Positions 28,310 through 40,114 of a DNA stretch of 64,000 nt are shown here, piece after piece. Made by a program: the position numbers and the translations under genes. Where the stretch lies: contig JBBDHG010000030.1 in assembly GCA_037951165.1 (NCBI GenBank), forward strand, positions 1,371,001-1,435,000, read 5' to 3'. Position 1 is the first letter of the stretch; every line of letters starts with the position of its first letter. The DNA is from Lophius americanus (lineage: Eukaryota; Chordata; Actinopteri; Lophiiformes; Lophiidae). The notes under the pieces are model-generated. The model saw nothing but the letters and a program-made list of their open reading frames with translations. It was not told the origin of the DNA and ran no database searches.

Positions 28310-31215
28310 TTGTTCTCCTTCCATCTACAAACAACAACAAACTAAACCTGCCTGGAACATTTTAATATCTGACTAAATATGTAGAGGCACTATGACAGCG
28401 GAGATGAGATGATGGATGGAGAAGGTTCTTGGTTCTGTTCCAGGAGCCTCGGTAGAACCCCTGTGGCTGATGGATGAGCTGTCATTCTTCAGCTCCACCA
28501 CCAACACCTGAGATGAATGGACAAACAGCGCCGGCCAGCTCAACGCCGATCTGTCTTATGCTGCTTACATCCTGCTGTCCACGCTTCTCACCCACACACC
28601 CACATGCACACCCACTCACCCACCCATCCACATCCACAGCAGACACCCACAGGACGAAATAATTGAGTATCCTTTAATTGCTATGAGTATAATTATCACT
28701 AAGACAATAATGTTCCATCCTTTATGTTGTTATATTTATGCAGTGATATCTGGGTTTAGCATCTGGAAAAGGACGTCCCTCTTTAAGGAGTCATAAAATC
28801 CGCCGTGGGCCATCTAGTCACGCCCTGAGGAAAACCCGTGATGGGTCAAAATCGGTTGGCAATCCTCCCTTATCTTGTGGTATTCTTTTGAGACTTTTTA
28901 TCGGCACATGTCCTGATCGCAAAGACACTTTAACTTCATACTTGGCTGAATTTTTATGTGACGGAATTTAGACCAACAGCTATTTTGGTCTTGGTGATCG
29001 TCATCATCAGTAATTGTTTTCCATAGCTGCTGCCAACGAAAGAACTGCTGCATCATGTGACCAAGGTGCTATGTCATCATAACCGGTCCTATTGTTACCG
29101 TTAGATGTTTGAAAAAAAGACAAGTGACAGGATAGGGTCATTTAAGGGCCAATCAGATATCCAATCAGATGTCATTGAGGGGCGGGGTCACACTGGCCCC
29201 GCCCCTTTATCGGATAACATTCTGGAAAAGTTTGTTTGATCCATTCTACTATCCGACCTCTGAGTGGCGCAGACCTACCTCAGGATGCCATCCCCAAGGG
29301 GGGTCGGCTTTAAAAAAACATTTAATTAAGCTTTTGGCATGGCTTCTCCTCTAACCTGGAGGTGTTGGTCATATTAAACATCTCTCTGGCTGTGCAACCT
29401 CACTGTAAATATACAGAATTATAGTCAGAACTGTGGTAAAATATATGAATTCACGTGACCCTAAATCAAGAAACGGTTAGAGTTGTAACACATGGAAAAC
29501 ACAAAAGTTTATGTAGTAAAATGAATGGGAAATGGCCCAAGAAGAGGTCCGAACCTCATGTGGGCCCATGTCGCCCACAAACCTCTTCAGTTGCAGTGCA
29601 ATGTGGAAGAGAAAATGTACCTGGCACTGGGGGGGGGGGGATCCCATGAAGTTCTGGGCCCAATCTAGGCAACTGTACACACATACATATATACATGACA
29701 ACTCAACATGGTGGCCTCCATGGAAGAGGCCCCGCCCCACACCCTCTAAGCTAACATTTAAAACATATTATTGACTAATCATATACAAAATTAAGTTTAT
29801 GAATATTATATTCCATTTAATCCAAATAGTTGAATTTGAAGACTGGTCCTTTAAGGTCAACTACAGTCGCTCTGTGGCTAGAATTGTATGCTATTTCTAG
29901 CAACTATTGCTAAGATATATCGGCAGATTTTTGAGCTAAAAGTGACCCTTTTGATTATGTTTAAGAATATTTAACTTCTTCCTACCCAATAGAAATACTT
30001 GTTTTTATTCCAAGAGTGCATCTTAAACTCCTCTTCAGTCTGGAGAGGTGAGTTTGTGTGGAGTGATGCAGGAAGGCGGAGGGAGGAGGTAGGAATGGGG
30101 TGAGCATTGGGGGGGGGCAACAGATGGTGCGCCACGCTGCGAGGGACGTCGCTGCCACGAATGGGGAAGGGGTTGGAGCGGGGGGCACATAAATGGGGGA
30201 AGGAGGAGGGGGGGGTACTTTTCCCCAAAGTGCCAGCAGGGATGACCGGGGGGGGGGGGGTTAGAGACTGGCTGTATTTACGCCTCTGTGTGAGTGAAAG
30301 CAGGAAGTGATGAGGTGAGGAGACTTTGGACCCTTCATGCCCACCTCGTTTCTGCCTGGACGTCCAGAGAGCATCCACGACTCCGGACCATGCTGATGAA
30401 CCTCTCCCTCCTCATCCTTCCTCCTCACCGCTCCAATAAAACACCTCTGCATGGCAGACGGCACACATGCTCACACACCAACCCCCAATTACATGGCTGT
30501 GTGTAAACACACCAGCTTCAGTGGTGGAGATGGTGCTGCCTATTGAACAGATGTTATGGAATTTAAGATGCATAACCCCCCCCCCCCCCCCCCCCCCACC
30601 GCCCCTGCCCACCCCCCCATAGAGCACACACACACACCCACACTGCCTCCCTCCCCCACGAGCTGGCCCTGCCATGAACGCACCATGTGGCGCTCCATTC
30701 CCTCTGGCACTCCGGCTCTGGCTGTGCCAACTCTGCCGCGTCTGGCCGCCGCCAACTGGAAACACCAAGAAAGAGGAAGCAGCGGATTCAAAGTGGACGC
30801 AGTCTTTGTGAGCGGAGGAACACGCCGCCACCGCCACTCGCTGTTCTTCACGTCAAACAGACGTTTATCTCCCATGTTCAGTATGTTCAGGTGGAAGGAT
30901 ATGAGTGCAGGTGTATACAGCCTCATGTTGGTCACCAATACACTCGGGAACGACTGCGGAATTCTTGTTACCATGGAGATGTCCAAACTGGTCTTAAATA
31001 AAAATTGGACTTGAGAGAGATTAATTCAGGGGACGGTGCTGATTTATTCATCCTGCAGAATCGCTCATTCAGTCTGATGTCTGACTGCAATGGCTGCTTT
31101 GCCCAAAAACTATATAAACTAGGATGACACTCTGTCATGGCCTTCCATCTACGTAGGCCCAACAGATCCAGCTCTTTATCTGGATCTGGATCAACGTTTA
31201 CTGCAGTCTATTCTG
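28310..31215. other. intergenic sequence with homopolymer G/C runs
   Basis: No gene was identified. G runs occur at 29631-29640, 30108-30116 and 30249-30261, and a C run of about 21 at 30577-30597. Overlapping open frames between 29970 and 31010 on both strands show no similarity I can name. The GC-richer part 30640-30870 could be regulatory. Confidence 0.5.
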
Positions 31216-31219
31216 GCTC

Positions 31220-31905
31220 AAAACCCAAACAACCAACTAGCCAACTAAGTAAACAACCAACAATCAAGCAAAAAAAAACACAAAACAACCAATCCTCCCT
31301 CCAAGTTTCACAGAAATGCATTTAATTAAAAGCAACCAATGGAGCAAACAACTAAGCAAGAAGACAACGATCAACATAACAGTCCTCCCTCCAAGTTTCA
31401 TGGTTTCTTTTACTGTAGTTTTTTGTGTAATCTGATGACCACTAACCAATCAACCAACTAACTTAGCCATCAAGCAACCAACCAACAAAACAACCAAACA
31501 ACCAAACAATCAACCAAACAACCAACCAACCAACAAACTAACCAAACAAAAAAATCAACCAACCAATCAACCAACTAACCAAACAATCAACCAACCAAAC
31601 AACCAACCAACAAACTAACCGAACAAAAAAATCAACCAACCAACCAATCAACCAACCAATCAACCAACTAACCAAACAATCAACCAACCAACCAAACAAC
31701 CAACCAACCAACCAACCAACTAACCAAACAAAAAAATCAACCAACCAACCAATCAACCAACTAACCAAACAATCAACCAACCAACCAATCAACCAATCAA
31801 CCAATCAACCAACTAACCAAACAATCAACCAACCAACCAAACAACCAACTAAAATCGCCAAATAACCAAATAAAGCGACCAAATAACCGACCAACCAACT
31901 TAACC
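31220..31905. repeat. AACC-type tetranucleotide minisatellite
   Basis: About 680 bp of CCAA/CCAAC/TCAACCAA words with interspersed AAACAAAAAAATCAACC segments. Those segments recur at about 31540, 31625 and 31728, showing a higher-order unit of roughly 85-105 bp. Minus-strand frames read Trp-Leu-Val repeats and are not genes. Confidence 0.95.
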
Positions 31906-32330
31906 ATTTCTACTATTTATGCTATTTACTATCTATTTCTACTACCAAATTTAAAATCCACCAAATTTCTACTATCAGTGTAAATCCGTCTAAATTGCAG
32001 TTTTTAAGTGTTGATGAAGCATTTTAAGAATGTGCATTTGAACTGTTAGCATAACACCATCATGAGTTCCTCCTACATCAGCATGTTTTACAGAATATTT
32101 CACAGCTCCGGTGTTTACGTCCTCACACACATGTGTGCATATGCAACATGTCTCTATATGAGGTCTCTCTTGCCCCCCAATGAGGTGAGAGCCCCTCTGT
32201 GCGTTCCTCTTCTGATGCTCTCTTTTAATCTGAAGATGTCCTCTCTGGACACACAAACACACACACACATACACACACACACACACACAAACTCCATTTT
32301 GTTGACTTCTTTCAGCATCCGAGGAGGAGG
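31906..32330. other. intergenic sequence with a (CA)n tract
   Basis: CA-rich tract at 32251-32289. No gene was seen. Confidence 0.6.
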
Positions 32331-32334
32331 GCGG

Positions 32335-32480
32335 CGTGTCGGCGACTCAGGCAGTGACATATAGCATCAGTTGATTTTATGCTAATGACATTATTAGCTA
32401 ATTATCTGCCAGTTGTTTGTCAGTTGTAAATTATAAAGCGGAGCTGGAGTTTGGCTTCTTGAAAAGTCTTTCACAATCCA
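32335..32480. promoter_or_regulatory. candidate conserved non-coding block
   Basis: Contains ATTTTATGCTAATGACATTA, TTAGCTAATTATCTGCCAG and TAAATTATAAAGCGGAGC: clustered homeodomain/POU-like words flanked by a CA repeat and AT-rich spacer. Confidence 0.35.
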
Positions 32481-32869
32481 GATGTGATGACATGATATGA
32501 ACACATCAAGATTTTGCAAATGTTGCTTCTAGAATTTTTTTTTAAATCAAATCAAAAGATTTTCCCTTAAAAAACAACAACACGCATATCTTAAAATAAG
32601 TTTGGCCAGACTAAAAACAGATGCATTTTCCTTGACACAAAAATAAGTATTTGATAGTTATTTTCTGTATTCGCAGGAAAATGTGCTTATAATCGGTAAA
32701 TGTGGGTTTTCTCTTTGAATAAGGCTCAATGTTAGACAGAAGCTACATTTTGAAATAAAGACCTCTACGCTTAAAGCAAGAACATTTGCTTCAATCCAAG
32801 GTCATTGTTGATCTTACAGTCTGATAATCACGGTTATTCCCCAGAAAGTCGGTTAAATAATGGAATGTC

Positions 32870-33440
32870 TCCGCCGCCGCGCCCCAGATCCTTCGTATTA
32901 ACGCGATAACTCAAAAACTGTATCATAAATTTTCAAATGATGTACTCGCAAAGACATTAGTGCAAGGAAGAAGTGGAAGTTTAGTTGTATATTTCTGACA
33001 CTAGGGGGAGCTTTAGCTCTAATGTCGTTTCATCAATAATTTCTCAATCGTTGGACCGATTTGGTTGGGATTTGCTGCACAGAGAGATCTATCTCGTATG
33101 CATTGTAATATACTCTAATAGTTCATATTTTAGTCACAACAGGGTGGATTTCAGTGAAAAAAAACGTTTTTCAGACATATCTTCCTAACAATTGGTTCTA
33201 TTCCGTCCAAATTTTGAGGTATATGAGCCGACATAAAGAGATCTACCTTGAAAACATCTAAAATATTTAAAATATTTCATGGATCATTCTCAAAATTTCT
33301 ACCTACATATACCTTAGTGCAAGGAAGAACTGGATTGATTTTGGGAAAGGTCAGTCGTATCATTCTAACCGTAGGGGAAGCTATAGCTTCAAAAGTTTTG
33401 GACCAGTAATTTCTCAGCTGTTTGTAGGATTTAGTCCAAA
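32870..33440. repeat. two-unit tandem repeat (about 355-bp period)
   Basis: Unit landmarks recur in order. TTAGTGCAAGGAAGAAGTGG near 32958 recurs as TTAGTGCAAGGAAGAACTGG near 33313. GGGGGAGCTTTAGCTC near 33004 recurs as GGGGAAGCTATAGCTTC near 33375. ATAATTTCTCAATCG near 33034 recurs as GTAATTTCTCAGCTG near 33407. The left edge resembles the repeat at 20.75-21.35 kb. Confidence 0.7.
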
Positions 33441-33444
33441 TTTG

Positions 33445-33446
<2 letters not shown>

Positions 33447-33485
<39 letters not shown>
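33447..33485. repeat. (GT)n microsatellite
   Basis: Nearly pure GT dinucleotides. Confidence 0.95.
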
Positions 33486-33487
<2 letters not shown>

Positions 33488-33913
33488 TGTGGAATTGCAG
33501 AGATCCATCTTTTACATGATAAAATCTACCCCAATAGTTCATATTTCACTTGTTTTTCTTTCTTTTTTTTCTTTTTTTTACAAAATACACTGTTTTTTGG
33601 ACATAACTTCACATTTAATTCTAGTAATTCAATCAGAGGAAATGGGAAAGCTTTTCAGGGACACGGCCCGGCTGTTGGTGAGGAAAGCATAGGCCTAGCT
33701 TTTATTTACAGCCATTTTCTGTAACTTTTTAATTTAAATCGAAGACTATTTATTTGACAAACAAGTGTTACATATGTATAAAAACACAGAAGGTCAAACA
33801 CAAACACTTAGAGGTCAGGACCACACAAAGTCAGACATGTGGGTAGCGGTAAGTAAAGACATGCATGTGTGTGTGTGTAACTATCGGCATTTGTGAGGAA
33901 CACTATGGTAGAG

Positions 33914-33916
<3 letters not shown>

Positions 33917-33966
<50 letters not shown>
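33917..33966. repeat. (GT)n microsatellite
   Basis: Pure GT run of about 50 bp. Confidence 0.95.
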
Positions 33967-33968
<2 letters not shown>

Positions 33969-35320
33969 AAATTCTGCGACAGCTGTTCATTAGTCCATTA
34001 CAACCCCACACTGAATCCTCCGAGCAGAAAGAGACGCAGGAGATGGCGGCGCCGACTCCCCACGAAGGACGAGAACAATTTCATCACTGCAGTGAAAATG
34101 CACCATTTTTCTTGAGAGTTTCATTTAATAACACTCTTACTTTGATCTGAGGAGATTCTCCTCTTAAAATCAGTTTTTATAAATCTATATCCAAACTTAC
34201 TGCAGGATCTCATTCATCTGAAAGCTCAGATTAAATTACCCAGTGGGAAAACATTCCTTTACCGACGTGTGGCGCTAGGAATGGTCGTCATTTGACAGAA
34301 GCAGTGGAATATTTGAATAAAATAATACATAGATGTAGAATAAGTATCTAAAATTACATTTTATTTAAAAAGAAATAAAATGTAATTATTTTATAATGTA
34401 AACGGTAATTCTATATTATTTTATAATTCTTATTTTGAACCTTAAGTCGTTTTTGAATCAACTCTTTCCTTTCCTCCGAAGTCAAAAAAGGTGAACGGTT
34501 GCTATAACCTTCATGTCTGAGTGATATTTTCATCCAGGGATACTGTCCACCACTGAGCCCTGAGGTTTATCACTAATTTGATGCTCTTCTTCTCCATCGT
34601 CGATTATTGTTTGTCTGAGTTAGTTGGTCAGTATTGTCCATTTGTAGACTCCACCTCGGGCATATTCTTAGGTTTAGGGCTACTGGTTCTGCTTCCAGTG
34701 GATCCCTAGACCTTTATCATTTAAAAAAAGCATGAGAAGTTTCTCTCTCAGGACTTTCTTTCCCTAAAATCCAAACCAAACTCAATGTTCCTGCTCTTTC
34801 TACGTGTATTCTATAGGACAAAATGGCCTGAATATCTTGTCTCCATGAATGCATTTAAAGCATCAAAACATTTAAATCCTCTCTATTTCTTATTTAATCT
34901 CTTTATAACATCAACGGGAAGCATCTTGTATATCCTTTTAATGTCCTCACCAAAAAACTATAATATACTTCTAATATACTATAATATACTTCTACAGTTA
35001 TAATATAACTATATAATATACTTCTAATATACTTCTTAATTTATTCATTCAAAATAAATGAATAAATTTGGAATTGATAAAAAATTGAATTGATAAAATT
35101 CATTGAATTTTATCAATTCAAATTCAAATAACTTTAACTTTTTCATTCAATATCTTAGACCCTAAATTTACCTTAAAATGAATAAATAAAAGTCTGGTCA
35201 AGAATTTTCTTAAACAGCAAAAATGAATAATAGGAAAGTAGGGCAATTTAATTAGATTAGCACATCTAATCTAATTAAATTGGTAAATTGGTAAATCATG
35301 TATTTAGTTTTTTTTAAATT
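33967..35320. other. intergenic AT-rich sequence
   Basis: No gene recognised. The part 34970-35125 has repeated TATAATATACTTCTA and AAATTGAATTGATAAAATTC words. Confidence 0.6.
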
Positions 35321-35334
35321 TCACCCCTCCCTGG

Positions 35335-35470
35335 TGGCCCCTTTGACTTGTGATGTGCCCCAGGGCTCCATTCTTGGCCCCTTACTATTTACCATATATA
35401 TGCTGCCATTGGGACAGTTTATAAACAGGGTCAGTCACATTTTTCAATAAGCAGTAAAGACTCAAAATGA
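35335..35470 (+). mobile_element. LINE reverse-transcriptase fragment
   Basis: In + it reads a degenerate VPQGSILGPLLF box followed by IYMLPLGQFIN, the hallmark RT motif of a fish non-LTR element. The sequence then runs TCACATTTTTCAATAAG and stops, without the following catalytic Tyr-Ala-Asp-Asp region. Two relatives lie at 38055-38205 and 55430-55530. Confidence 0.75.
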
Positions 35471-35479
35471 GCTCATCCA

Positions 35480-36285
35480 AACAGTTGTCAAAGGGGCCAC
35501 CGCGGAGGAGGCTTTACTGAGAATGTTCTATTCCAAAGCTAAGATTTTGGACAAATTGGCATATGAGGACTTACTAAACCCAATTAATCAGATTAAAATA
35601 AGCAAAAAAAGGGGTTACATAGTTTTCTAAAAAATTTGCTTCACCAAGTCATTCAGCTAACGTAATTAAAATTGATTATTTTCCATGAAATGCAGAATGT
35701 TGGCCTGAAAGTCGGAATTTTTTCTGACAAATTAAAATATGTTTGACCAAACAATTTGTGGTTTTATGGTAATTTTCCAGTGATATAAAACCAAACATGC
35801 TCCAAACAAATAAAATATGTAAATCATTCTTCCAGAATATTTTCTTGATAAGAACAAAAAAATTAACAGACTGAAATCGAAGATGGAACATCTTGTCTGC
35901 CGATGTTTGATTGATTGGACCGGCCGATGAGGACGTTGGACGCCGTACTGGCTTGAGGATTACGGCTGAGAGCTGTTTGAAGGCAGGACCTGTGGGGGGG
36001 GGGGGGGGGGGGGGGGGGCAGGAAAGTCAGATTCACTGAGGGTCTGACACAAGGAAAAAAAGGTGAGCGGCAGCAAGAACCTACATAAGAAAGACTTGAA
36101 AAGTGAGCCAGCTAAATGACGTTCTGATGAAGAGTGGATGCGGCAACCAGGGTTTTCAGGGCACGGCTTGACTAGATATGGGAAAACAAATATCCAGACG
36201 ACGGAAAGAGGGAGGGAGAAACCACTCAAGAGAAGAAAACCATAAAAGGAGGACACGCCGTAATGGAGGGAAACATGGATTCTGC
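35480..36285. other. intergenic sequence with a poly-G run
   Basis: G homopolymer of about 25 at 35994-36018. No gene was seen. Confidence 0.6.
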
Positions 36286-36289
36286 TCTC

Positions 36290-36535
36290 TGAAGGAGAAT
36301 GTCAGGTATCAGAATAATCCCATGCAGAAGAGAGAAAGTCCACCTCTGAATGGGTCCCAGTCAAAGTCTGGACCTGAACTCCACTGACATGCTGTGTTGG
36401 GACCTGAAAAGAAAAACCCTCCATTGTGGCTGCACTAGAACAGGTCTGCACACAAAATTCCACCACAGTGATGTCAGAGACTGATCTCCAGTTATTGGAA
36501 GTGCTTCGATGTTGTTGCTGAAAGTTCCTCGATGG
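36290..36535 (+). mobile_element. Tc1-like transposase C-terminal fragment
   Basis: In + a degenerate frame gives QNNPMQKRESPPLNG and SQSKSGPELH, which follow the order of the Tc1 catalytic D-x-D/E region. Nucleotide words ACCTGAAAAGAAAAACCCTC and AAATTCCACCACAGTGATGT continue toward the C-terminus. Same transposon family as the longer relic at 62.5-63.2 kb. Confidence 0.65.
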
Positions 36536-36539
36536 AAAG

Positions 36540-38035
36540 AGAACCAACTGCATCACACAGGAAGTGTGTGTGCACGTGGGTGAGTAGTGACAGGGAGTCC
36601 GTCGAGGGTGTGATGTACTCTAAGAAGCTGTGAGATAGATCGGACCACTGGTGAGAAAACTGGAATGGAGAAAAGTGAGAAGAGGAATGCTGTGTGGAGA
36701 AAAGAAGAATAAGTTTGTGTGTGGGATGAAGTATGCAGGGTGAGGAAAAGGTGGGAGGGGTAAGGTTGGGAGGGAGGGGGGACATGCCAGAGATGGAGAG
36801 GAAGAAGGAGCAAAGGAACGAGGGCAATGAGCTGGATTGAATACCATCTGACAGGTCCAGCTGGGAGTTTGCCCACCCTGCAGCACCGCAGCTCCCCTCA
36901 ATATGGAGGCCAATTACTGCTGCCCGCATGACCGTGGCATGACAGCATCAGACGCCGCAACCATCGCTTCTCCCTTCTCCTCATTTCCTCACCCCCTCCA
37001 AAATAAATAAATAAATAAATAAAAATACTTCCACCATCTGTGCAGAGTGACAACAACCTCCCTACACATACACACACAAACACGCAAACACACACACTCA
37101 TTCATACACACACGCACACACACACACACATATACTCATTCATTCACACACGCACACACACAAACACGTACACACGCTCACACACACTCATTCATACACA
37201 CACACACACACATAGACACGCACACTTATTCATACATACACTCACACACACACACACACACACACACAAACTTGACTTATCCTCCTGAGCTCGCCGCACA
37301 CACGCCTTCTACATGGTCCTTTGTCATAAACACATTTAGTCACAAGCAGGGATTTGGAAAACAACATGCCATTTTCTTTTGCACAGATGCAGTGGGTCAT
37401 CTCTTCTCTCAGATCTGAGGGTGGCTCTCAGGCCGGATGGTAAGGGGGCAGGACGCGGGGCGCCCAATGCCCGTTGTGGTGGAGGTGAATCCCAGAATCC
37501 CAGAATTATCCGTGTGCCGTCAGACAAGATCAGCCGAGTAATGTTCTCTGTTCCTGTTCAGGTCAACATGAAACAAGTGAAACGTTGTTCATACATCACA
37601 TTAATACAGAAGACCACGCCCACCAACTGCATGTAGAAAAAAGAAGAAGCTTTCTCAAGGTGATGAAGAAATCAGCTGGATGGATATTAGAATAATGAGA
37701 TAGCAGAAGATTTTAACTTAATATCTCAGAATAATGAGACAATTACATAATTTGTATTAATTTAGCCTTTAAAATTAAAAAACTGTACGGTCAGACATGT
37801 TTGTGAACAATCAGACTTCTGAAATGATCTCTTAATGACATTTTGTAGTTTACAGAAAATAGCAAAAGGTTGAATTAGTCTTATTAAAATTGTAGTAAAG
37901 CATATTTTAAAAAAACAAAATGTGATGCTTATAAGACTTTATTTTTGTTGTATCAAGTTACATGATTATGTTTAGTAAGTCAACACATGCTTTAATATAA
38001 ACACAAAATAATTCCTACATATCAAATAAGACTTT
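36540..38035. other. intergenic sequence with imperfect CA repeats
   Basis: CA-rich interrupted tract at about 37065-37268 (with ATTCATACACACA words) and an AAAT run at 36999-37024. No gene was seen. Confidence 0.6.
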
Positions 38036-38049
38036 TGCTTTAACCATTA

Positions 38050-38205
38050 ACGCCCCTCCTTTGAGCTGTGGTGTCCCCCAGGGCTCCATCCTTGGCCCCT
38101 TACTCTTTAGCCTTTACATGCTGCCTCTGGGTCATATTATAAAAGGCTTCAATAAAGTGGCTCACATTTTTCAATAAGAGATAGTGACTCAAAATGTGGT
38201 CAACC
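38050..38205 (+). mobile_element. LINE reverse-transcriptase fragment
   Basis: Plus strand encodes CGVPQGSILGPLLFSLYMLP followed by LGHIIKGF, a well-kept RT motif. It then loses the frame at TCACATTTTTCAATAAG, the same place as the copy at 35.3 kb. Confidence 0.8.
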
Positions 38206-38209
38206 AAAA

Positions 38210-38339
38210 TTTTTTTTTTAAATTGACTAAATACCTCAAAAGAATGGGAATGAATCGTTTATCAAAATCATAACTTATTATCTGGAAATAACGAGATGGT
38301 ATTTATACATTTTGTTTTAATATCACAAACTGAACATGA
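38210..38339. other. AT-rich spacer between LINE pieces
   Basis: Nothing recognised. Confidence 0.5.
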
Positions 38340-39150
38340 TTAGATAAGATTTACCGTTATTAGTCCCACAACAGAGACATTTACAGTGTTACAGCAGCAG
38401 GGTCAAATAAACGGGAATAGTGGGAAACAAATCAATCGGTATCAGGCAAATGCATTTAGAGGGAGAATAAAAAAACGAGAACAAATAAGCAAGGAGATAT
38501 AAATACAAACACAGTGGTAGAAATACGTGGAATGCCATGTTAATATTGTACGTATATATATATATATATCGTGTTGTTTGTAATGTATAGTCATCATCAG
38601 TCCTTGACAGTTACTGGTGGGTGTGGGGTAACTGGCAGCGGTGCTGATTAGAGTCTGACAGTTGCAGACAGGACGGACCTGCGATGGCGCTCCTTCACGT
38701 ACTTGGGGTAAAGCAGTCTGTCGCTGAAGGAGAACCTCCAGAGATCTCAGGGTGTCATTCATGGGGTGGGAGTAACTGTATTGTCCAGCTTGGATGACAG
38801 ATTTGTCGTCATGTTCCTTTCTCCCAGCATGTCCACGGGGTCGTGGGGGCATCCCAGAACAGAGCTCGCCTCCGTGATCACTCTGTCCAGTCCTTCCCCG
38901 TCTGCCCCAGCAGACCACCGCCTAGAAGATGGCTGATGCCCCCACAATGTCAGAAAAAGTCTTAAGGAGTGCCCCCTGCACTCCAAACCCCCCCCCTTTG
39001 GAATGCAGCGTTGTTGGTGTGTGTGTGTGTGTAGCACCAGTTCTTTAGATTTCCCCGCGTTGATCTCGAGGTGGTTCTGCTGGCATCAGTCCACAAAGTC
39101 CTGTGTCAGTTTTTTTCTGTAGTGCCCGGTGTCCCCCATCAGTGATGAGA
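38340..39150 (-). mobile_element. LINE ORF2 3' region, decayed
   Basis: On the minus strand, pieces match the order of a fish LINE ORF2 end: a DFVDWCQQNHL-like segment near 39070-39115, then pieces toward the C-terminus including a CVKERHRR-like basic motif near 38700. The frame is shifted several times. The left end has TTACCGTTATTAGTCCCACA words typical of its 3'UTR. Confidence 0.55.
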
Positions 39151-39489
39151 CCAAATATCACAAATCTAAGATATAAAATATTATAATTATGACTTTGTGT
39201 CTCAAAATAAAGAAACATCTTAAAATCAAGAAATATAACAAAATAACAAAATATAAACTTACTAATTAATTATTTTGATAATTATTTTTGTTATAAAACA
39301 GCTGAAAGGAGCCTTTTATATCATCATCTAAAGACACATCATTTTTAATACAAACAGGACTTTTTTGAGGTTTCCGTCTGGACCTCTTTCCTCTCATGAT
39401 TATGAAGCTGATTATTCCCATGAAATATTTCTATTCCAGATAATCCCAAAGTAATCCCATGAATGTGTCCCTAATATGACAAATGGGAG

Positions 39490-39690
39490 TTAAATCTGTC
39501 CAGATGGAGGTTGACGGACACAGTGGGCAGATCGGTTCCGGATTATTCCATTACTGTAATTGTGCGGCAATTTCTAAAACCTTAATTTGGACAATTATGC
39601 TGGAATAAGATCCAGATTAATCAATTTTAAGGCCATTTGTCGCAGACATAGGCTGAGTGTTGCATCATGATGACATCATCGCCTGTGGAG
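39490..39690. promoter_or_regulatory. candidate conserved non-coding block
   Basis: Unique-looking stretch with ATTACTGTAATTGTGCGGC, ACCTTAATTTGGACAATTAT, GATTAATCAATTTTAAGGCC and TTGCATCATGATGACATCAT. Paired TAAT and ATTA words resemble homeodomain dimer sites. Confidence 0.4.
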
Positions 39691-39804
39691 GATGGCATGT
39701 ATCTCCAAGCCCCAGATATTAATTCATATGACAATGTAGAAGCTATTTAGCGTTTAAGTCTGTATATTATTGTCATTCTTATAATAAGAATCATCATTTT
39801 GAAT

Positions 39805-40110
39805 TTTTAAATTAGGGATTTGTCGCAAAAATTCTTTTGAGGTAAATTTGTGCAGAGAAACACGCCGTGCCTGAAGCGCAAGAAAAAGCCTGTGTTTTGG
39901 TGCTTTTGCAGAATAATGAACAGATGCTGAGTGAATTAGCAAAGAAATACCAGGATCCTCCCACAAGGGCCACTTTGGCAGGGGCCGAATGGGGGCCACG
40001 TGGCACAGCTGGCACCGGGTCACTGCCGGTCTCTGGCTTTACTGGTGCTTAGACATTTAGCGACTTGGCACGGTGTCATCACCTCCTGCGCCAGCCGTCG
40101 GCATGCACTA
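39805..40110. promoter_or_regulatory. candidate conserved non-coding block with E-boxes
   Basis: Contains GCCACGTGGCACAGCTGGCA near 39997 (a CACGTG and a CAGCTG within 16 bp), AGAATAATGAACAGATGCTG with a CAGATG E-box, and CTTTGGCAGGGGCC with an NFI-like half site. The E-box density would suit a bHLH target, but no alignment is available and short frames here look random. Confidence 0.4.
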
Positions 40111-40114
40111 AAAA

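Noticed and set aside
29970..31014. Overlapping open frames of 100-150 codons at 30-31 kb
   Set aside because: All depend on C/G homopolymers and random GC composition; no domain, splice or family signal.
31538..31804. Trp/Leu/Val-rich membrane-like frame on the minus strand
   Set aside because: Product of the AACC tetranucleotide array.
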